Assembly (NCBI GenBank): GCA_016930375.1
Contig: JAFGGU010000052.1
Location: 94,024-158,023 of the forward strand
Length of the DNA: 64,000 nucleotides
Reading direction: 5' to 3'
From: Bacteroidales bacterium
GTDB taxonomy: Bacteria; Bacteroidota; Bacteroidia; Bacteroidales; UBA10428
How positions within the stretch are numbered: position 1 is the stretch's first letter; the number at the start of each line of letters is the position of its first letter. Below the pieces are notes generated by a model. That model did not search any database. It was not told the DNA's origin and worked only from the letters and a program-made list of their open reading frames with translations. This document shows, piece by piece, positions 9,938 to 18,461 of the stretch. The position numbers and the translations under genes were made by a program.

Positions 9938-11452
9938 TCAAGCCGGGAGATTCAGCCGGTTCATGATTTCATTGAACCGGGGATCGTTGTAAAGATCCTT
10001 GTAATATACATAGTTTTTAAACCAGGGTACAAAATCGTGACGCTGGTTGTAAGCAGCCTCGATCCAATGAAAGGCTTTATCTTTATCGCCTAAAGCTACA
10101 TATATATCAGCCAAACCCCAGGTAAACCAGTAACTGTTATATTTTTCCAGTTCAGCTGCCACTTCAAGCGCCTCTTTTTTCTTTCCGGCGCGTGCATATG
10201 CTACACCCAGGCCGCACTTTAGAGCCGGTGAAACGGCTGCACCCTTTTTGTGTGATTCGATGGCTTTGTCGTACATTCCTTTTTCAGCATAAGCCGAACC
10301 CATTATATAATGTGCCATGGGGTAATTGGGGTCCAGTTCAAGTGTCTTTTGCGCTGCCTCTATGGCATTATCGTACTTGCCCACCCAAAAATACAACCAG
10401 GCGAGATATCCGGGGCAAATGGGGTCCAGCGGATCAATCTCCATGGCACGCTTCATTTCCTCTTCGGCCGCAGGCAACTGGTCTTTTTTCAGGCACAGAT
10501 ACCAGGCCAGGGTGTAATGTAATGATGCGATATTCGGATTAATGGAGATGGCGCGTTTTAAAGCATTTTCAGTTGCAACGAAGTCCCATTCCCTATACAG
10601 GTAATTGGTGGCAAGAACTGTATACGCTTCTGCAAGTGTAGAATCCAATTCCAGGGCTTTCAGGGCATACTTTTTTGCAGATTCAGCCGCTCCTTCACCT
10701 GCGTCTGAAGCATGGCCTGCATTGCTATAACCAAGGGCAAGTCCCAGGTAGGGCAAAGGATCTGAAGGATCAATGGCAATGGCTTCATTCAGATACCTGA
10801 AACCTTGTTTAACACCTTCCGGTGTTAATTTATTCATATAAAAAACTCCCTGGAGATACTTTTTATAAAGTTCAGAATTCACCGGCCGCTCTGTGTTGAG
10901 ACGTGTTTTTTCCTGCTGTGTCATATCAGCCCTGACGTTCTTCACGATTTGTTTCGTTATATCCCTGTAGATGGTTAAACTGTTGCTCAATTCCAGATCA
11001 TACGTTTCTTTCCATATCTCCTTTTCTTCCGGAAACAACTGAATTAGCTGAACCAGCAGTCGCATTCCCTGATCGGTGCATACCATGGAATGCTTCACGA
11101 TAATATTAGCACCCAGTTCATTGCCTATTTGCTGTCCGGTTAAATCACTGTCCAGGTATCTTTGCGTGGCACTCTGGGATTTCACCAGCAAGCTGTTGAT
11201 GCTTCCAAGTTCTCCGATGATTGCATCATGCATGCCGGCCGACAGATATTCCATTTCTGGATCACACATGGAATTGGAAATCGGAATGACGGCAATAGAA
11301 GGATTTTCAATGCTGCCAGCGGCTTTTCCTTCCCGAATACAGGTATTTAAAGTAGAGATCAGGAAAAAAGCGGCAAGAACGGTGATGGCAGTTAGCCATA
11401 ACTTCCGGGAACAACCAGGTTTCCGGAAACCGGTCAACCATTTTTTTTTCAT
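9938..11452 (-). CDS. Membrane-anchored TolB/FlgO-like domain plus TPR protein
   Basis: The ATG at 11452 gives a basic leader followed by a membrane segment (LWLTAITVLAAFFLISTLN); upstream in-frame starts have no plausible leader. The 504-residue protein then has a FlgO/TolB-amino-terminal-like domain (about 50-185: SIAVIPISN, EYLSAGMHDAIIGEL, GANIIVKHSM), as often found downstream of CadC-like or adenylate-cyclase regulators, and about eight TPRs (roughly 200-490, e.g. LDPNYPMAHYIMGSAYAEKG). It sits between two propeller kinases, 127 bp after kinase 2 and 41 bp before kinase 1. It probably faces the periplasm, where it could serve as a scaffold or accessory sensor. Domain calls are fair; the role comes from context only. 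Confidence 0.75.
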   Translation of the reverse strand: MKKKWLTGFRKPGCSRKLWLTAITVLAAFFLISTLNTCIREGKAAGSIENPSIAVIPISNSMCDPEMEYLSAGMHDAIIGELGSINSLLVKSQSATQRYLDSDLTGQQIGNELGANIIVKHSMVCTDQGMRLLVQLIQLFPEEKEIWKETYDLELSNSLTIYRDITKQIVKNVRADMTQQEKTRLNTERPVNSELYKKYLQGVFYMNKLTPEGVKQGFRYLNEAIAIDPSDPLPYLGLALGYSNAGHASDAGEGAAESAKKYALKALELDSTLAEAYTVLATNYLYREWDFVATENALKRAISINPNIASLHYTLAWYLCLKKDQLPAAEEEMKRAMEIDPLDPICPGYLAWLYFWVGKYDNAIEAAQKTLELDPNYPMAHYIMGSAYAEKGMYDKAIESHKKGAAVSPALKCGLGVAYARAGKKKEALEVAAELEKYNSYWFTWGLADIYVALGDKDKAFHWIEAAYNQRHDFVPWFKNYVYYKDLYNDPRFNEIMNRLNLPA

Positions 11453-11579
11453 TAGAATTGGGTTTTTGGCGGTTGTTAAACAAGTTAGGTAAAAGGTTTT
11501 TAAAATCAAAATCTTCTCAGGGGAAAACTGTTCTTTATAATCCTTATTTACAATGATTTCTGCCTTAATTGCATGCCGG

Positions 11580-14500
11580 TTAACCCGAAGGGATTTCGAT
11601 CTTAAACAGTACCCCCGTTCCGGGTTCACTTTCGCAGGTAATATTGCCATGCAGCTTCTGCCGGATCAGATTGTAAATGATGTTCAATCCCAACCCCGTG
11701 CCCTTACGTTCATCAGAAGTGTAAAATGGTTCAAAAATATGGGGCAGGTCCTTTTTAGCAATACCATGGCCATCATCACGATATTCAATATGGAGCATTT
11801 TACCGGTTGAACTCACCCCGATGTTAACAGTTCCCCGATCCCTTTCATGAAAACCATGCACAATGCTGTTTATGATAAGGTTTGTAAAGATCTGGGCAAA
11901 TGCACCCGGATAGGAATTTAATTCGAGGTCTGCATCACAATCCGTGTTAAAGACAATTTTCTTTTGCTTGTATTTCGGGTATAAGCTTAGTATGATGTCA
12001 TCGAGGTAGGATTTTAACCTGAATAAACGTTTTTGTTCGGTTACCTGGTCCACCGAAATTTGTTTGAAGCTTTGAACCAGAGAGGCGGTACGTTCCAAAT
12101 TTTTTTGGATGAGTTCTCCGGTATCGTTAGTCGATTGAAGAAAATCTTTAAAATCGCCCCGACTGATCTCATTTCTTTTAAACCTTTTAGCCATATTCTG
12201 CACATCATCCATCAATGTGGTTATGGCAGTAATGCCTATACCAACAGGTGTATTGATTTCGTGTGCCACCCCGGCTACCAAACCGCCCAGGGCTGCCATT
12301 TTTTCTGATTCGATCAATTGGTCCTGTGTTTTCCTCAGATTTTCAAGCGTTGTCTGCAGTTCTTCCTTTTGCTGTAATAATTCCTCCTTCTGTTCTTCAA
12401 TCTGCCGGGTTCTTTCGGTAACCTGCAGTTCCAATAAAGCTTTTTCTTTTCTTAGTTTCCAGGTTCGCCAGAAAATATATCCTCTCAAAAGCAACAGAAA
12501 TAGTACGACATACACAATATAGGCCAATGTTGTCTTCCAGAATGGAGGCCTGATAACGATCTGAACGGAAGCCCCCTGGTCATTCCAGATCCCACTATTA
12601 TTGGACCCTTTAACTTGAAAAGTGTACCTCCCCGGATTCAGATTGGTATAGGTAGCGATCCTGTTAGTCGCATCCGTTTCAATCCAATCTTCCTGGTACC
12701 CCTCCAGCCTGCAGGCATACCTGTTTTCTGAGGACCTGTAATAATCGAGTGCTGCGAATTCAAATGAGATGTCATTCTGGTTATAGCGCAGTTTGATGTT
12801 TTCGGTGTATGAAATATTGGAGGGCAATATCGCTTTCCTGGTTAAATCAATTTTAACCGGTTTGTTGAACAGTCGGAAATCTGTAATTACAACAGGCGGA
12901 ATCATCTTATTGGTTGTTATGCTATCGGGCCGAAAACAGTAATAGCCTCCGATTCCTCCAAAATACAATGCACCTTCCTTATCCCGGAACGATGCATGGT
13001 GACCATGAATCTCAATGGGAAGTCCCTTGCTTTTGTTGAAAGAGGTTATCTTTCCGGTGACGGGATTTAACATGGATAAACCGTTTGAAGTTCCTAACCA
13101 CAGGTTGCCCTGGCCATCTTCTTCAAGGGTACGAATTATATTAAACGATAATCCGTCGCTTTCCATCCATCTTTGGATGGAGCCGGAATGCAGATCCATC
13201 TTCAGCAAACCATTATTGGTGCCACACCACAAAACACCTTCCCTGCCCGGATAGAGCTTATTGATGGTTTCTGTTATTTCCGGTGCGTTTGTTGCCGGAG
13301 GAGGCAAAAATGCGATCTCACCTGTGGCATCATTGAGTTCAAATCGGGTTAATCCCCGGCTACCACCTGTGTAAAATTCCATATCCCTGGTTCTGCAAAT
13401 AGAAAACAGAATATTCGACTTTAAGCCGGGGCCAGTGTTTTGATCGTACTTATAGCGTTTTAAATCTTCCGTTTGCAAATTGTAAACAAACAGACCTTCA
13501 CCCCATAAGGTAAACAAAACATATTTGTTGATCCTCTGAATATCATATACATAATTATTAAGTTCGCCAAATTTGGTATCGGTAAACAGTTTCCTGGATC
13601 TGCCCGTTCCGGCATTGAATTGCCAAATGCCATTGGCCGCTCCTATCCAGAAAATCCCCTTTTCAATTTCCAAAAGAGATATCACACCGTTTCCTGACTT
13701 ATCACGAATAGCATCATCTGTGATAGGATAGTTGATTACTTTCTCTTCCTTGTTTATTTTATACAATCCGCCTCCCAATGTGCCGGTCCAGAGATTTTCA
13801 GCTTCATCTATATAAATCGGATTGAGATCGTAATTGGAGAAGTGAAGTCTGACCAGTTCTTTATAGGAAGTAAAACAATTCCCCTCCGGATCAAATTTCC
13901 GGATACCGCCATACTGGTGTCCTGCCCATATCAAACCTGTTCTGTCCTTCATTAACGAGAAAATGGTTCTGATTCCTTCACCTTCTGGTTCCAGCAGATC
14001 TGTATACACCTCTTTGAACTTAGGCTTCCTGTCTTTATCATACTCCATCAGCATGAGACCGTTTAGGTAAGTCCCGACCCATATCGTGTTTTTATCTCCC
14101 TTCAGAAGTCCCATAATTAGCTTGTTATCAAGGTATTGCTTAAAATCAAGATGTGTTCTAACAATCGCTTTTCCTGCAAGGGATGCTGCAATATTCGATA
14201 TTCTGAATACGCCGTTGCCTGTGCCCACCCAGAAAACATCCGGGTTTTCTTCCATGATGCTGCTTATGAAAGGATCACTGAATCTTGACTTTCCGGATAC
14301 ATCGTCATCGATACGTGTACAAGATCCGTTCTCGGAATTAAGAATGTATACACTTCCTTTTCCTCCGATCCACAGGCGTCCCCGACTGTCCTCAACTATC
14401 TCGCTGATTTGGTTACTTCCTGAATTACTGTCTCCTTTTTTGATTTTTACAACCGAGATGGTGAAGGCCGTCTCAATTCCTTTACTAAAGATTTCATCTT

Positions 14501-14972
14501 TTAAAAATGTGCCCAACTTGTTACCGGGTTTCATCTTTAACAGCCCGTTGGCCGTGGCGCACCATATGTTTCCGTTCGCATCCTCTATTATTTTGGTTAC
14601 ATTGTTGAGACTGTAACTATTCTGTGATGATTCGGTGATGTAATAATGAATTGACTTTTCGTTTTCAGGATTGAAAACGATGATGCCATTTGACGAACCT
14701 AACCACAGCAAACCCCTTTGATCTTCCATGATTGAATTGAAGAAACCGGATGAATCCAGGTAACTCTCAAATTTATACCCATCATATCTCTTTATTCCCG
14801 GATTGCCGGCAGTTCTGAACCAGATGAATCCCTTGTGGTCCTGGTATAAGCTAAAAACCCGGTGAAGCACACCATCACTTTTCTGAATCTGATCGAATAG
14901 GATCTCCCGGGTCTGACCGAATATTTGCGTAACGATTGAGAAAATGAACCAAGCCAAACAAATTCTTTTCAT
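11580..14972 (-). CDS. Two-component sensor histidine kinase with beta-propeller sensor (kinase 2)
   Basis: A 1130-residue paralogue of kinase 1 with the same order: signal peptide (MKRICLAWFIFSIVTQIFG), Reg_prop propellers to about residue 650, a Y_Y_Y domain, a membrane span (LAYIVYVVLFLLLLRGYIFW), a coiled coil rich in EEQKEEL, HisKA with His904 in GVAHEINTP, and HATPase_c (RDDGHGIA, GTGLGLN). It too lacks receiver and DNA-binding domains. It is the first of four co-oriented signalling genes and starts 67 bp after the DUF4956 stop with no hairpin between, so read-through from the Pho-like promoter upstream of DUF4956 is possible. The kernel kinase regions of the two paralogues match closely, while the propellers differ more, suggesting different ligands feeding a shared output. 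Confidence 0.92.
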   Translation of the reverse strand: MKRICLAWFIFSIVTQIFGQTREILFDQIQKSDGVLHRVFSLYQDHKGFIWFRTAGNPGIKRYDGYKFESYLDSSGFFNSIMEDQRGLLWLGSSNGIIVFNPENEKSIHYYITESSQNSYSLNNVTKIIEDANGNIWCATANGLLKMKPGNKLGTFLKDEIFSKGIETAFTISVVKIKKGDSNSGSNQISEIVEDSRGRLWIGGKGSVYILNSENGSCTRIDDDVSGKSRFSDPFISSIMEENPDVFWVGTGNGVFRISNIAASLAGKAIVRTHLDFKQYLDNKLIMGLLKGDKNTIWVGTYLNGLMLMEYDKDRKPKFKEVYTDLLEPEGEGIRTIFSLMKDRTGLIWAGHQYGGIRKFDPEGNCFTSYKELVRLHFSNYDLNPIYIDEAENLWTGTLGGGLYKINKEEKVINYPITDDAIRDKSGNGVISLLEIEKGIFWIGAANGIWQFNAGTGRSRKLFTDTKFGELNNYVYDIQRINKYVLFTLWGEGLFVYNLQTEDLKRYKYDQNTGPGLKSNILFSICRTRDMEFYTGGSRGLTRFELNDATGEIAFLPPPATNAPEITETINKLYPGREGVLWCGTNNGLLKMDLHSGSIQRWMESDGLSFNIIRTLEEDGQGNLWLGTSNGLSMLNPVTGKITSFNKSKGLPIEIHGHHASFRDKEGALYFGGIGGYYCFRPDSITTNKMIPPVVITDFRLFNKPVKIDLTRKAILPSNISYTENIKLRYNQNDISFEFAALDYYRSSENRYACRLEGYQEDWIETDATNRIATYTNLNPGRYTFQVKGSNNSGIWNDQGASVQIVIRPPFWKTTLAYIVYVVLFLLLLRGYIFWRTWKLRKEKALLELQVTERTRQIEEQKEELLQQKEELQTTLENLRKTQDQLIESEKMAALGGLVAGVAHEINTPVGIGITAITTLMDDVQNMAKRFKRNEISRGDFKDFLQSTNDTGELIQKNLERTASLVQSFKQISVDQVTEQKRLFRLKSYLDDIILSLYPKYKQKKIVFNTDCDADLELNSYPGAFAQIFTNLIINSIVHGFHERDRGTVNIGVSSTGKMLHIEYRDDGHGIAKKDLPHIFEPFYTSDERKGTGLGLNIIYNLIRQKLHGNITCESEPGTGVLFKIEIPSG

Positions 14973-15039
14973 CGGTTTAATTTCAGAATGTCAGTATCTT
15001 GATTTCTACTTGTTAAGGTATGAAAAATATATCCTCCTG

Positions 15040-15714
15040 TCAATCATCATCGTTTTCGTTTTCATTTTCATTGAAACTTCCGTTCTTGTCACCTTCGAAA
15101 AAGATTCTGACCTGGGCGTGGCCTTTGATGTAATCCACTTTACCAATTTCAAAGCGGATGATGTTGAGCTCTGTCAGCGCTTTTAACTCCTGCAGTAATT
15201 GTTGATGGTTACTTGGTTTTAACAGATCAGGTTTGTTGAATGTTATGGTTCTGCGGGAAAGCCTTTTGCTGAAGTAACTCTTTTCCATGCTAAAAGTAAG
15301 AACAATAAGAAAAATGTTGGCGAAAATGACCCACTGCAGGCATTGACTTACCTGAAGCAGAGCATTAATCGCTGAAATTCCGACCACCATGAAAAGGTAG
15401 GCCATTTCCTTCACCGGAACGTTAAGGGTTCTGAACCTGATAATGGCAAATATGGCGAACAATCCGAGGGCCAGTCCAAGTTCCAGTTGTACCCAGCGAA
15501 GCATGGCGCAGATCATAAACACAATGGTTCCGGTAATGAGTTGTACAAACATATACTCCGGATTGCGGTTCCACTTGAAATACATGGCCCTGGAAAGGAT
15601 CAGCAGCACCACTATGTTAATGCCAAACTGAATCAGCAATTCATAGAATTCAGCACTTGCTACCGACGGGCAAAACTGAATCTCCAGCAGTTGTGGATTA
15701 AATATTGCTTTCAT
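15040..15714 (-). CDS. DUF4956 family membrane protein (copy 1)
   Basis: 224 residues with five hydrophobic segments between about 25 and 150 (e.g. INIVVLLILSRAMYF, TGTIVFMICAMLR, EMAYLFMVVGISAINALL), a conserved basic motif RFRTLNVPVKEMAYLF typical of DUF4956, a soluble C-terminal domain and an acidic Asn/Glu/Asp tail. Known DUF4956 genes often neighbour CotH-type kinases and VTC-type polyphosphate polymerases; here the CotH-like gene lies immediately upstream and no VTC gene is present. A second copy with nearly the same sequence lies at 34743-35417. The gene has its own upstream promoter region carrying a four-repeat Pho-box-like array (15760-15826). Family assignment is good; biochemical function is unknown. 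Confidence 0.85.
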   Translation of the reverse strand: MKAIFNPQLLEIQFCPSVASAEFYELLIQFGINIVVLLILSRAMYFKWNRNPEYMFVQLITGTIVFMICAMLRWVQLELGLALGLFAIFAIIRFRTLNVPVKEMAYLFMVVGISAINALLQVSQCLQWVIFANIFLIVLTFSMEKSYFSKRLSRRTITFNKPDLLKPSNHQQLLQELKALTELNIIRFEIGKVDYIKGHAQVRIFFEGDKNGSFNENENENDDD

Positions 15715-15759
15715 TTTCTTTCCTCCCGGATTTTATTTTGGTTTGTTTAATTTCCAAAG

Positions 15760-15826
15760 TAAATGTACGATCGCATGAGGGCCGGAATCTAACAGTGATG
15801 TAACAGGGTTTGACAGATATGTAACA
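15760..15826 (-). promoter_or_regulatory. Pho-box-like four-repeat array with -7 element, upstream of DUF4956 copy 1
   Basis: Read on the plus strand, four 7-mers start at 15788 (TCTAACA), 15799 (TGTAACA), 15809 (TTTGACA) and 15820 (TGTAACA), i.e. spaced 11, 10 and 11 bp. On the transcribed (minus) direction they read TGTTACA, TGTCAAA, TGTTACA, TGTTAGA, and are followed after exactly 20 nt by TACATTTA (15767-15760), a near match to TAnnTTTG. The 11-bp-phased direct repeats resemble PHO boxes bound by PhoB/PhoP-type regulators. The same layout with identical spacings occurs at 17476-17542. That it responds to phosphate is inference. Confidence 0.7.
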
Positions 15827-15831
15827 GCAGG

Positions 15832-16929
15832 CTAAAACTGCTTGCATGAGCAATTAAGATCATGCAGGAGGTAGTCAGGATTCTTATAGGTTTGGTAGAA
15901 ACTTTCGATATAATAAGTGACCGATTTTTTATCTGCTTTTGAAAGATACTCGAAATCGTTGATGGTACCCAGGAGTTTTTCCTGTAATCCCTGGAATTCC
16001 TGTACGATTGGCTTTAATTCCTCATCTGCATAACATACACCCATATAATACCGTTCTGTCACTTCCTTTATGGGAAGCTCTTCAAAAGGTATGGCATATA
16101 TGGTGTTCACAATACCGGCATAATCAAAATCATACACTACAGGTATCGCTTTATCGTTAAATACTTCGAGCGATCTCATGATTTTAATATTGTGCTGGAG
16201 TGGCACTGACCAATCGGTGTTGCCTATCAAAAAATTAAAGACGGCAATCCGTGCCATAACATCCGATACCATGTTCTTTTGTGTCAGTTTATCACTTTTA
16301 ATCATGATGGCCTTATTCCGGGCTGCCATTTTATCTTCGTTTTCTATCAGGAATCCAAAAGCCAAAAAGGCTTTTTCGGGTTTGTTGATATCTACATATC
16401 TGATTTTAACAAGTCTGGTTTTCAGGCTATAAGGAGTAACCTGATTGAATAACCTGTAGGTAAGGTATTCCTTTAACACGTAACTTTGATAAAGTTTCGA
16501 AGGCATACAATGGGTAACCAGTTTAAGGGTACCTTTCCCCTGGATCTTTTCGGTTTCGTTATCCCTGTCACAGAATTTCAGCATGATCGGAGGGAAGTTG
16601 CAATAAGCCCGGCGCATTTCCCCCCTTGCCTTCACCTTAATATTCTGTGAAACGGAATCATCCTCGTCCGTTTTCACAGTGAGTACTGCATCAAAATATT
16701 CAGGTTTGTGCTTGGTTCTTAAGAATTCCTTGATATCAAAGCAAAGAGTCACTTGCAGGAGTTCGTCCGAAGCAAAGAAATCGATGCCATCTACATGTAT
16801 TTGTTCAGCTTCAGGTGATTCAAGGGAACAGGAATCAACTGTTATTTCATTCACCTGACCATAAGTAAAGCTTACCAAGCTGAGCATGGCAATGCCAAGC
16901 AAAAACATCAGATTGAATTTTGATTTCAT
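15832..16929 (-). CDS. Secreted CotH-like kinase-fold protein (copy 1)
   Basis: 365 residues with a signal peptide (MKSKFNLMFLLGIAMLSLVSFTYG). The body carries motifs that line up with the atypical kinase fold of spore-coat CotH: an Arg-Gly motif (KARGEMRR, 100-107), a Lys in GTLKLVTHC (136), a Glu in FLIENEDK (196), a catalytic-loop-like GNTDW followed by QHNIKIM (237-251) and a DFG-like VYDFDYAG (265-272). It ends in a Cys-rich NCSCKQF. CotH proteins phosphorylate secreted proteins. The link to DUF4956 immediately downstream supports the assignment. Two paralogues occur in the window (33635-34726, 51680-52771); this is the most divergent of the three. The fold assignment is my inference from motifs, and kinase activity is untested. 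Confidence 0.65.
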   Translation of the reverse strand: MKSKFNLMFLLGIAMLSLVSFTYGQVNEITVDSCSLESPEAEQIHVDGIDFFASDELLQVTLCFDIKEFLRTKHKPEYFDAVLTVKTDEDDSVSQNIKVKARGEMRRAYCNFPPIMLKFCDRDNETEKIQGKGTLKLVTHCMPSKLYQSYVLKEYLTYRLFNQVTPYSLKTRLVKIRYVDINKPEKAFLAFGFLIENEDKMAARNKAIMIKSDKLTQKNMVSDVMARIAVFNFLIGNTDWSVPLQHNIKIMRSLEVFNDKAIPVVYDFDYAGIVNTIYAIPFEELPIKEVTERYYMGVCYADEELKPIVQEFQGLQEKLLGTINDFEYLSKADKKSVTYYIESFYQTYKNPDYLLHDLNCSCKQF

Positions 16930-17048
16930 GGCGTTTAATAATTTTCCTGGTTTTTACTGTACCGGTTATTTGAGTTTTGAAACCGGCCGCCTGGTATTCT
17001 TGCCTGACGGCCGGTCATTCATCGCCGGAATGAAGGATGTTATAATCC

Positions 17049-17429
17049 TTATTTGGCATCGGGTTTGTAGGTCAGGAAAGCTTTTGCCTCGGTTTCTTCT
17101 GCGTTTTCATTTTCTGCAAATTCCACGGCATTTTCCTGTTCCAATTCAGGGGCTATGTACCTGATCTCTTGTTCCGTCTTTTGTGCAATCCATTCCAGTC
17201 TCTCGTAAACCGCCCGGATATCATCGTATACATCCATCGGGGCAGTATATCTTAAAGACTGCTCGGTAGAGACCACCAAAGCGTTGAGACGCTCAAGAGC
17301 TTCATTAACATCCTTGTTGGTGTTTGCTTCAGGCTGAGCCTGTGCCATCAACACTGTGCCATAAACTAAGGCTGCCATCAATACAGTTGCCATCTTACAG
17401 GCGCGGTTAGATTTTTTTGTGGTTTTCAT
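17049..17429 (-). CDS. Small secreted protein with repeated EQxxRYxAP motif
   Basis: 126 residues. A basic leader and hydrophobic stretch (MATVLMAALVYGTVLMAQAQ) form a signal peptide. The mature part is a predicted helical region with two copies of a motif, EQSLRYTAP and EQEIRYIAP, followed by a Glu/Asn/Ala-rich acidic tail. I do not recognise the family. It lies 119 bp upstream of CotH-like copy 1 in the same orientation and is preceded by a Pho-box-like promoter that is shared in layout with the DUF4956 promoter, so it is probably the first gene of the same regulon. It could be the substrate or partner of the secreted CotH-like protein, which is speculation based on location. Confidence 0.7.
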   Translation of the reverse strand: MKTTKKSNRACKMATVLMAALVYGTVLMAQAQPEANTNKDVNEALERLNALVVSTEQSLRYTAPMDVYDDIRAVYERLEWIAQKTEQEIRYIAPELEQENAVEFAENENAEETEAKAFLTYKPDAK

Positions 17430-17475
17430 TTTTTGTCCTCCCAGATTATTTAGTTTTTAAGTGAAATTTCTGATG

Positions 17476-17542
17476 TAAATGTACGGCACCGGGGAAGCCT
17501 GTTTCTAACAGGGATGTAACAGGGATTGACAGATTTGTAACA
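17476..17542 (-). promoter_or_regulatory. Pho-box-like four-repeat array with -7 element, upstream of the small secreted protein
   Basis: Plus-strand 7-mers TCTAACA (17504), TGTAACA (17515), ATTGACA (17525) and TGTAACA (17536) are spaced 11, 10 and 11 bp. In the direction of transcription the last repeat is followed after 20 nt by TACATTTA (17483-17476). Repeat order, spacings and -7 distance are identical to the array at 15760-15826, although the spacer sequences differ, which argues for selection on the elements. The following leader to the ATG also shares a CTGGGAGGA-like stretch just before the start with the DUF4956 leader. Confidence 0.7.
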
Positions 17543-17676
17543 AGGGGGAAATGGAAGGACAATTACAGCAAATAATTACTGTAAGGAGTTTTGATGGGTT
17601 GTATAAAATGGTGTATCCTGTTAAACTCGGAACAGGTAATGCGGATTTTGAAATACGGTTTACAAATAAACGATTT

Positions 17677-18066
17677 TTACCTTAAAAGATCAACCACTCT
17701 TTTTAGTTTGGCGGTGATTTCTGATGCCAGGGGTTCCAATGCAGGATTCTGAACCGCCATCATCGAAGCCATAGGGTGCACGGCAGCTACTTCGGTGGTA
17801 CCGTTCTCTTTTCCGATTACTACAACATTGCAGGGAAGCATCACTCCAATTTTCTCCTCCTGTTGCAATGTCTTATAGGCATAGGCCGGATTACAGGCTC
17901 CCAGGATCTTATAGGGCTTGAAGTCAACTCCCAGTTTCTCCTTAAGCCTGGCCTGCATATCAATTTCGGAAACAATGCCAAATCCCTCGGTCTTCAAAGC
18001 TTCGGTCACTTTGGCAATGGTCTCGGCGAAATCTGATTTCAAAACGGTTGAAAAATAATATTCCAT
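17677..18066 (-). CDS. DUF302 domain protein (copy 1)
   Basis: 129 residues with no signal peptide. It matches the DUF302 pattern: N-terminal MEYYFSTVLKSDFAETIAKV, then EGFGIVSEIDMQARLKEKLG, YKILGACNPAYAYKTLQ, and GVMLPCNVVVIGKENGTTEV with a conserved Cys. The family is small, widespread, of unknown biochemistry and often found near thiol and sulfur redox genes. It is the last gene of the redox cluster and is separated from the gene before it by two strong hairpins (18090-18142), so it may be expressed at a lower level than the rest. A second, membrane-anchored DUF302 protein is encoded at 39943-40482. Confidence 0.85.
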   Translation of the reverse strand: MEYYFSTVLKSDFAETIAKVTEALKTEGFGIVSEIDMQARLKEKLGVDFKPYKILGACNPAYAYKTLQQEEKIGVMLPCNVVVIGKENGTTEVAAVHPMASMMAVQNPALEPLASEITAKLKRVVDLLR

Positions 18067-18089
18067 GATTTTGATTTTGAATTATTAAA

Positions 18090-18112
18090 GGGCGTAGTTG
18101 AAAACTACGCCC
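18090..18112 (-). terminator. Hairpin terminator or attenuator before DUF302
   Basis: A perfect 10-bp inverted repeat (GGGCGTAGTT / AACTACGCCC) with a 3-nt loop. In the minus direction it is followed by TTTAATAATT, so it can act as an intrinsic terminator after DUF2892 or as an attenuator before DUF302. Confidence 0.6.
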
Positions 18113-18121
18113 AGCCAACGT

Positions 18122-18142
18122 CCTGTAGGCCATGGCTACAGG
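18122..18142. repeat. Second hairpin between DUF2892 and DUF302
   Basis: CCTGTAG and CTACAGG face each other around a GCCATGG centre. It lies directly after the DUF2892 stop in the direction of transcription and 10 bp before the stronger hairpin at 18090-18112. It may be a REP-like intergenic palindrome or help pause transcription. Confidence 0.5.
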
Positions 18143-18146
18143 ATTC

Positions 18147-18353
18147 TTACTCTTTCTTTTTGCCTGTGTTCATTCCAAAGGGCAAATACAACGGACAGAA
18201 ACTAACCAGACTGGTTATTACGAAAACAGCTGCCAGAACCAGCAGCACAACTGCCCACACACCTGTAATTACTTTGGCAAATGCCAGTATAACAATAACC
18301 AGTGCTGCCAACAGCCGGATGGTTTTGTCGGTGCTACCCATATTTTTTTTCAT
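18147..18353 (-). CDS. DUF2892 small membrane protein (YgaP C-terminal-like)
   Basis: The start at 18353 (MKKNMGSTDKTIRLL) is preferred because it matches the conserved N-terminus of DUF2892 proteins; an in-frame ATG 75 bp upstream adds an unrelated leader. The 68-residue product has two membrane segments (LLAALVIVILAFAKVITG and WAVVLLVLAAVFVITSLV) followed by the family signature SFCPLYLPFG. In YgaP this domain follows a rhodanese; here it stands alone within a thioredoxin cluster, consistent with a role in sulfur or thiol stress at the inner membrane. The exact function is unknown. Confidence 0.85.
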   Translation of the reverse strand: MKKNMGSTDKTIRLLAALVIVILAFAKVITGVWAVVLLVLAAVFVITSLVSFCPLYLPFGMNTGKKKE

Positions 18354-18461
18354 ACTTGATATTTTTATTTTGTTTATTGATTTGAATAAGTAACCCATGA
18401 AAGGTACTAAATGTTTAAGAGAATTCAAGATTTCTTAGACATTACCTGCATAAACTGGGGT

